The position numbers and the translations under genes were made by a program. A DNA stretch of 64,000 bases from Mesorhizobium sp. M7A.F.Ca.US.008.03.1.1 (GTDB taxonomy: Bacteria; Pseudomonadota; Alphaproteobacteria; Rhizobiales; Rhizobiaceae): positions 47,905-111,904 of the forward strand of contig NZ_RZRU01000008.1 in assembly GCF_003997495.1 (NCBI RefSeq), written 5' to 3'. The notes below the pieces were generated by a model. It had not been told where the DNA came from and searched no databases. It was given only the letters and a program-made list of their open reading frames with translations. The number at the start of each line of letters is the position of its first letter. The first letter of the stretch is position 1. Below, piece by piece: positions 59,616-64,000 of the stretch.

Positions 59616-60297
59616 GCCGATGCAACCTGCTACCAGAACCAATCTCACCGACAGCGCCACCAGCAGCCTGCGTGCGGAGATCGTCAGCGGCCGCTGGGGC
59701 GTCGGCGAGCGTATTCCCAATGAGGCGGCCCTGACCGATCTTTTGTCGGTCAGCCGCGGCACGGTGCGCGAGGCGGTGCGGGTGCTGGTCTCGCAGGGAT
59801 TGCTGGATACGCGCCAGGGCTCGGGCACCTATGTGCGCTCCGCCGTCGATACCTCTGCCGCGCTCGACCGGGTCAAACGCAGCGGTCTGCGCGATCAGTG
59901 GGAGGCGCGGGCAGCGCTGGACCTCGAGGCCGCGCGGCTTGCCGCCTTGCGCCACACGCCGGCCGATCTCGAGCGGATGCGGCAACTGCTTGCCGAACGC
60001 GGCACCGTCGCGGACGGCGGAAGCGATGCCTTCATCCGGCGCGATCTCGCTTTCCACAAATCGGTCGTCGGAGCGTCCGGCAACAAAGCGATGATGGAGC
60101 TCTACGACTTCTTCACCGCCGCCATCACCGAGACCATCCATGCCACCATCGACGGCGATCTGCCAGAACCGGACCACCAGGCACATGCGGCAATCGTCGA
60201 CGCCATTGCCGCGAGCGATCCCGAGCGCGCCGTTGCCGCCGTCCGCGCCTTCATGGCGCCGGTGCTTGCCCAACTTGAAAGACTGCTTTCGCAATGA
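59608..60297 (+). CDS. GntR-family regulator, FadR subfamily
   Basis: A 229-residue repressor. A winged helix-turn-helix at about 15-80 (core EAALTDLLSVSRGTVREAVRV) is followed by an all-helical FCD effector domain (about 95-220) with an aspartate and histidines as likely metal ligands. The start is uncertain: ATG 59608 lies inside the 35-bp palindrome, and ATG 59620 follows just after it. Its stop overlaps the MFS gene by ATGA, so the regulator and the transporter are one unit under self-control, presumably responding to the transporter's substrate. Confidence 0.87.
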   Translation: MNRPMQPATRTNLTDSATSSLRAEIVSGRWGVGERIPNEAALTDLLSVSRGTVREAVRVLVSQGLLDTRQGSGTYVRSAVDTSAALDRVKRSGLRDQWEARAALDLEAARLAALRHTPADLERMRQLLAERGTVADGGSDAFIRRDLAFHKSVVGASGNKAMMELYDFFTAAITETIHATIDGDLPEPDHQAHAAIVDAIAASDPERAVAAVRAFMAPVLAQLERLLSQ

Positions 60298-61595
60298 ACC
60301 AGAGTTTCCGTCAGTCTGACCCGAAGCCGCAATCCGGGGCCATCCAGGGGCTAGAGCTTATCGATGCGGAAGCCGACAGCCTGCCTGTGCCGCAGCCGCC
60401 TGATCTGCGCAGCCGTGTCGCGCGTGTCGTGCTCGGCGCGAGCCTTGTGCTGATCGCCTTCAACCTGCGGCCGCTGTTTTCCAGCCTGTCGGTGCTGTTG
60501 CCCGAGGTGATGCAGGCAACCGGGCTGTCGACGACCGGCGCCAGCCTGCTGACGACGCTGCCCGTCCTGTGCCTCGGTCTGTTCGCGCCCTTCGCGCCGA
60601 AACTGGCCCAACGCTATGGAGCCGAGCGCACCTTGCTTGGCGCGCTCGCGCTGCTGGTTCTGGGAACTGGGCTGCGCTGGTTCGAATCGGTTCCGTTGCT
60701 GTTTGTCGCCACCTTTCTGGCCGGCGCTGCCATTGCCATCGGCAACGTGCTGCTGCCCGGCTTGGTGAAGCGCGATTTCGCCGACAGGGCCGCTGTCATG
60801 ACCGGGCTCTACACCATGGCGCTCTGCGCTGGCTCGGCCGCCGCCGCCGGCTTCACGCTGCCGATCGAGCATTTTGTCACGGGTTCATGGTCGGGAGCGC
60901 TCGCGGCCTGGGCGGTGCCGACGCTGGTCGTGCTGTTGATCTGGATTCCGCAGGCGTTGGGCAGCCGTCGGCGGGTGAGCCATCAAGGGTTTCGCGTCGT
61001 CGGGCTTTGGCGCGATCGCCTGGCCTGGCAGGTGACACTGTTCATGGGCCTGCAGTCGGCGCTTGCCTATTGCATCTTCGGCTGGCTGGCGCCGATCCTG
61101 CGCGAGCGCGGCTTCGATGCGGCCACCGCCGGCGCCATGGTTTCGGTGTCGGTGATGGCGCAGGTCATCACCTGCCTCGCCGTGCCGTCTTTTGCGATGC
61201 GGCTGAAGAACCAGCGCGGCATCAATGTGGCGCTCGTCGCCACCGCAGTGATTGCGCTGCTCGGCATTCTCTTCGCACCGACCTCGACGGTGCTGTTCTG
61301 GGCGGTCCTGCAAGGCATCGGGCAGGGTGGCCTGATTGCGGCTGCCATGAGCTTGATCGTGCTGCGTTCGCCGGATCCGCATGTCGCCGCGCATCTTTCA
61401 GGCATGGCGCAAGGCGTCGGCTATGTGCTGGCGGCATCTGGCCCGTTGCTGGTGGGTCTGATCCGTGGCTGGACCGGTAGTTTTTCGGCGTCGGCCCTGC
61501 TATTCGTCGCGCTCGGGCTTGGCGCCGCCATCATGGGGCTCGGTGCCGGCCGCGCGCTGCATGTGGGCGCACGGACCGTGCGAGTCGACGACTGA
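60294..61595 (+). CDS. MFS transporter, CynX/NimT family
   Basis: A 433-residue inner-membrane transporter with about 12 helices. The first helix starts near LVLIAFNLRPLFSSLSVLLP, the RPxxSS pattern of the CynX/NimT family, and YGAERTLLGAL follows helix 2. Members include cyanate and 2-nitroimidazole transporters, mostly exporters. It is translationally coupled to the GntR gene. About 93 bases separate it from the dienelactone hydrolase. Confidence 0.88.
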   Translation: MNQSFRQSDPKPQSGAIQGLELIDAEADSLPVPQPPDLRSRVARVVLGASLVLIAFNLRPLFSSLSVLLPEVMQATGLSTTGASLLTTLPVLCLGLFAPFAPKLAQRYGAERTLLGALALLVLGTGLRWFESVPLLFVATFLAGAAIAIGNVLLPGLVKRDFADRAAVMTGLYTMALCAGSAAAAGFTLPIEHFVTGSWSGALAAWAVPTLVVLLIWIPQALGSRRRVSHQGFRVVGLWRDRLAWQVTLFMGLQSALAYCIFGWLAPILRERGFDAATAGAMVSVSVMAQVITCLAVPSFAMRLKNQRGINVALVATAVIALLGILFAPTSTVLFWAVLQGIGQGGLIAAAMSLIVLRSPDPHVAAHLSGMAQGVGYVLAASGPLLVGLIRGWTGSFSASALLFVALGLGAAIMGLGAGRALHVGARTVRVDD

Positions 61596-61688
61596 TAGCG
61601 CGTCACGCAATCCTGTCAGGTTCAGGGAACGCCTTGCCGTATCGGCTTGGCCGGATATGTATCGCGCATCAATCGAACGGAGTGGGCG

Positions 61689-62426
61689 ATGACGAAACAG
61701 GATCTTCAGATCAAGACCAGGGATGGCGTTGCCAAAGCAGGGCTTTTCCGCTCGGCAAACACATCTCCGGCCAAGGCCGGCGTCATTCTCTATCAGGACG
61801 CCTTCGGTCCGCGGCCGGCGCTCGACAGTATGGCCGAGCGGTTGGCGAATGAAGGCTATGCGGTGCTGGTGCCGGACCTGTTCTACCGCAATGCACCCTA
61901 TGGGCCGTTCGACGCCAAGACCGCCTTCGCCGAGGAAAAGACCAAAATCCCGCTGATGGCGCTGGTCACCGGCACGACGCAGGACATGACCATCAGCGAC
62001 AGCGGTGCGTTCCTCGATGCGCTTGCGGCGGAAGGAATCACTGGGCCGATCGGCACGGTCGGATATTGCATGGGTGGCGGCCGGGCACTGAATGCCGCCG
62101 CAACCTATCGCGACAGGATAAGGGCGGCGGCAAGCTTCCATGGCGGCAATCTAGCCAGCGACGCCGCCGACAGCCCGCATCGCAAGGCAGCCTCCATCAA
62201 GGCGCGCGTCTATGTCGGCACGTCCGGCGTCGACAGGAGTTTCCCCCCGGAACAGTCGGCGCGGCTGGCCGAGGCGCTCAGGGTCGCGGAAGTCGACCAC
62301 GTCATCGAGAACTATGCCGGCATGGCGCATGGCTGGTGCGTACCCGATCATAGCGTTTTCAATGCCGCCGGCGCGGAACGCCACTGGAAGCGATTGACGA
62401 CGCTGTTTGCCGAAACACTAATCTGA
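61689..62426 (+). CDS. Dienelactone hydrolase family protein
   Basis: A 245-residue alpha/beta hydrolase. The nucleophile is Cys127 in GYCMGGG, the family's cysteine variant, with a catalytic aspartate near 190 and histidine in GMAHGW near 213. It hydrolyses lactones or small esters in the cytosol. GGAG seven bases before the ATG at 61689 supports this start over an in-frame ATG 14 codons upstream. No ring-cleavage genes are next to it, so the substrate is open. Confidence 0.88.
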   Translation: MTKQDLQIKTRDGVAKAGLFRSANTSPAKAGVILYQDAFGPRPALDSMAERLANEGYAVLVPDLFYRNAPYGPFDAKTAFAEEKTKIPLMALVTGTTQDMTISDSGAFLDALAAEGITGPIGTVGYCMGGGRALNAAATYRDRIRAAASFHGGNLASDAADSPHRKAASIKARVYVGTSGVDRSFPPEQSARLAEALRVAEVDHVIENYAGMAHGWCVPDHSVFNAAGAERHWKRLTTLFAETLI

Positions 62427-62535
62427 GCCCCCGTTCGGCTGTTCTTGCCTGTTGGCGGCCCGTTCCGTTCGCGCTATCAGGCAGCACAAGTGGCGCGACC
62501 GCAAATGAGCCGGTCGAGCGGGAACGAACAGCCTG

Positions 62536-63714
62536 ATGCAATTCTATGATGTCGTGATCATCGGTGCGGGTGCCGCCGGAATGATGTGCGCCGTGGAGGC
62601 GGCCAAGCGCGGCCGTTCGGTCCTGATCCTCGATCATGCGGCATTGCCTGGCGAGAAGATCCGCATCTCCGGCGGAGGCCGGTGCAACTTCACCAACATC
62701 CATGCCAGCCCGAAGAATTTTCTCTCGGGCAATCCGCATTTCTGCATTTCGGCGCTCAGCCGCTATACGCAGCGCGATTTCATCGCCCTCGTCGAACGCC
62801 ATCGCATCGCCTATCACGAAAAGACGCTGGGACAGCTGTTCTGCGACGGCTCGGCACGCCAGATCATCGACATGCTGGTCTCGGAAATGCAGGGCAGGGG
62901 CGTGGAGCTGGCGCTCTCGACCAAGGTTGAGGATGTCCGCAAAACCGAGGAGGGGTTTGTGCTCGGCCTCTCCACCGGCACAATTAGCTGCCAGTCCTTG
63001 GTCGTGGCCTGCGGCGGCAAGTCGATCCCCAAGATCGGGGCGACCGGTTTCGGCTACGAGCTTGCCGAACGGTTCGGCCTTGCCATTGTCGAAACGCGGC
63101 CGGCGCTGGTGCCGCTGACCTTCGACGCAAACACTCTGGAGCGGCTGGCGCCGCTGGCCGGCAACGCCGTCGACGCGGAAGTCGCCTGCGGCAAGACGCG
63201 GTTTTCCGAAGCGATGCTGTTCACGCATCGCGGCGTCAGCGGACCGTCCATCCTGCAGATTTCTTCCTATTGGCGCGAGGGCGATGAAATCCGCATCGCC
63301 ATGCTGCCTGGGGTTGACGTGGCGGACCTCATTCGTACCGCCAAGCGCGGCAATGGGCGGCAAGCGGTGCAGACGGTGCTGGCAAACCATCTGCCGAAGC
63401 GGCTCGCACAGTCGATCGCCGAGCGCACCGGGATCGACGGCAACCTCGCCGATCTTTCCGACGCCCAGATCAGAACTGTCGCCGCCGCGGTCAATGACTG
63501 GCGCATCAAGCCTGCCGGTTCAGAGGGCTACCGCACCGCCGAAGTGACGCTCGGCGGGGTCGACACCAACGGACTCGACCAGAAGACGATGGAGGCGAAA
63601 TCCGTGCCGGGCCTTTTTGTCATTGGCGAAGCCGTCGATGTCACGGGCTGGCTGGGCGGCTATAATTTCCAGTGGGCGTGGTCGTCGGGCTGGGTGGCGG
63701 GGCAGGCGGCCTAG
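62536..63714 (+). CDS. BaiN/HI0933-family NAD(P)/FAD-dependent flavoprotein
   Basis: A 392-residue flavoprotein. The Rossmann motif DVVIIGAGAAGMM lies at 5-17, the family signature KIRISGGGRCNFTN near 47-60 and a second FAD-binding motif near LFVIGEAVDVTGWLGGYN at the C-terminus. Related proteins reduce unsaturated bonds in steroids and other rings, but most are uncharacterised. It stands alone on this strand and is convergent with the DUF1801 gene. Confidence 0.89.
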   Translation: MQFYDVVIIGAGAAGMMCAVEAAKRGRSVLILDHAALPGEKIRISGGGRCNFTNIHASPKNFLSGNPHFCISALSRYTQRDFIALVERHRIAYHEKTLGQLFCDGSARQIIDMLVSEMQGRGVELALSTKVEDVRKTEEGFVLGLSTGTISCQSLVVACGGKSIPKIGATGFGYELAERFGLAIVETRPALVPLTFDANTLERLAPLAGNAVDAEVACGKTRFSEAMLFTHRGVSGPSILQISSYWREGDEIRIAMLPGVDVADLIRTAKRGNGRQAVQTVLANHLPKRLAQSIAERTGIDGNLADLSDAQIRTVAAAVNDWRIKPAGSEGYRTAEVTLGGVDTNGLDQKTMEAKSVPGLFVIGEAVDVTGWLGGYNFQWAWSSGWVAGQAA

Positions 63715-63716
63715 AC

Positions 63717-64000
63717 TTACGTCCTTGGCTTCGCCCCGGCAACCGCAGGCGCCTTCTTCTTCTTTTTGGCGTGGTTGTAATCGATGGCCGCACGGACGAG
63801 TTCTTTTAAAGCGCTCTCATTCAGCGTGTCGCCCTCGAACACATCGATAGCCCGCCACACCTTGCCGCCAAAACCATTGTTGAACAGTCTGTCGGGGTCC
63901 GGCAGGCTGGCGCCATGGGAAAAGGTGAGCTTCACCTTATCCTTGTGGGCGTTGCCGACCACGATGTTCCCGTCGAGGCACCATACCGGGCTGCCCATCC
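63717..64000 (-). CDS. DUF1801 protein, 5'-partial
   Basis: The C-terminal 93 or more residues of a DUF1801 (YdhG-like) protein, a small family with a YjbR/CyaY-like fold. Members usually have a tryptophan before GSPVW, and the frame stays open to the window edge, so the ATG at 63998 is internal and the gene continues to the right. GLFN-type and RAIDVFEGD segments fit the family. The C-terminus is lysine-rich (HAKKKKKAP). Function unknown. Confidence 0.77.
   Translation of the reverse strand, partial: MGSPVWCLDGNIVVGNAHKDKVKLTFSHGASLPDPDRLFNNGFGGKVWRAIDVFEGDTLNESALKELVRAAIDYNHAKKKKKAPAVAGAKPRT

Noticed and set aside
1..64000. Insertion sequences, transposases, phage genes, tRNA or rRNA genes
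   Set aside because: None was recognised on either strand; the window looks like ordinary chromosome with accessory catabolic operons.

Overview
The window reads as a stretch of chromosome from a GC-rich alphaproteobacterium of the Rhizobiales, most likely a Mesorhizobium-type organism. This rests on the CobP/CobO/CobC-type aerobic cobalamin genes, the soxBDAG order, DUF1127 proteins, TTG starts, and long palindromic intergenic elements of the sort common in mesorhizobia. It is inference from gene content; no rRNA or tRNA gene was found. Gene density is high and most genes sit in tightly overlapping (ATGA) operons.

Layout. 1-3659: cobalamin genes cobP (cut by the left edge), cobO, cobD and cobC, plus a small tyrosine-phosphatase-like gene. 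3660-4902: creatininase-family hydrolase and RidA. 5168-11908: an NMT1-type ABC importer followed by a four-gene oxidation module (amidohydrolase, FAD oxidase, two flavodoxin-fold reductases), substrate unknown. 12050-20519: two dimethylglycine-dehydrogenase-like flavoproteins flanking an aminotransferase and a homocysteine methyltransferase, with an XRE-cupin regulator and a divergent nitroreductase. 20531-27321: a drug-type MFS exporter and the heterotetrameric sarcosine oxidase soxBDAG. 27543-30465: large MscS channel and a small secreted protein. 30671-38569: an envelope-glycan locus with a HAD-UbiA fusion, a DprE1-like oxidase, a small exporter, an epimerase, an aminotransferase, a polytopic glycosyltransferase candidate and an FkbM methyltransferase. 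38723-41284: a third FAD/GcvT oxidoreductase. 41374-47210: small secreted proteins, a GlxA/GbdR-type regulator, a LysR regulator, a lipase-type hydrolase and three tiny Arg-rich proteins.

47397-59545 is the most remarkable part. It encodes a complete candidate corrinoid methyl-transfer pathway: an MttB-superfamily methyltransferase without pyrrolysine, its corrinoid protein, a DUF1638 protein, an eight-cysteine Fe-S protein, a RACo-type corrinoid activator, a methylcorrinoid:tetrahydrofolate methyltransferase, MetF, a MetV-like zinc/Fe-S partner and a small Virulence_fact protein. Such systems are best known in anaerobes. Here one lies beside demethylating oxidases for dimethylglycine- and sarcosine-like substrates and beside cobalamin synthesis genes. 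The simplest model is that MttB removes the first methyl of a quaternary amine (glycine betaine or a relative) onto the corrinoid and then H4folate, MetF/MetV oxidise it to methylene-H4folate, and the flavoproteins and SoxBDAG remove the remaining methyls.

A motif TTTGCGACA (or its complement) recurs upstream of the third FAD/GcvT gene, the GlxA-type regulator and mttB, which suggests one regulon. 59608-64000: a GntR regulator with a 35-bp perfect palindrome at its start, a CynX-type exporter, a dienelactone hydrolase, a BaiN-type flavoprotein and a DUF1801 gene cut by the right edge.
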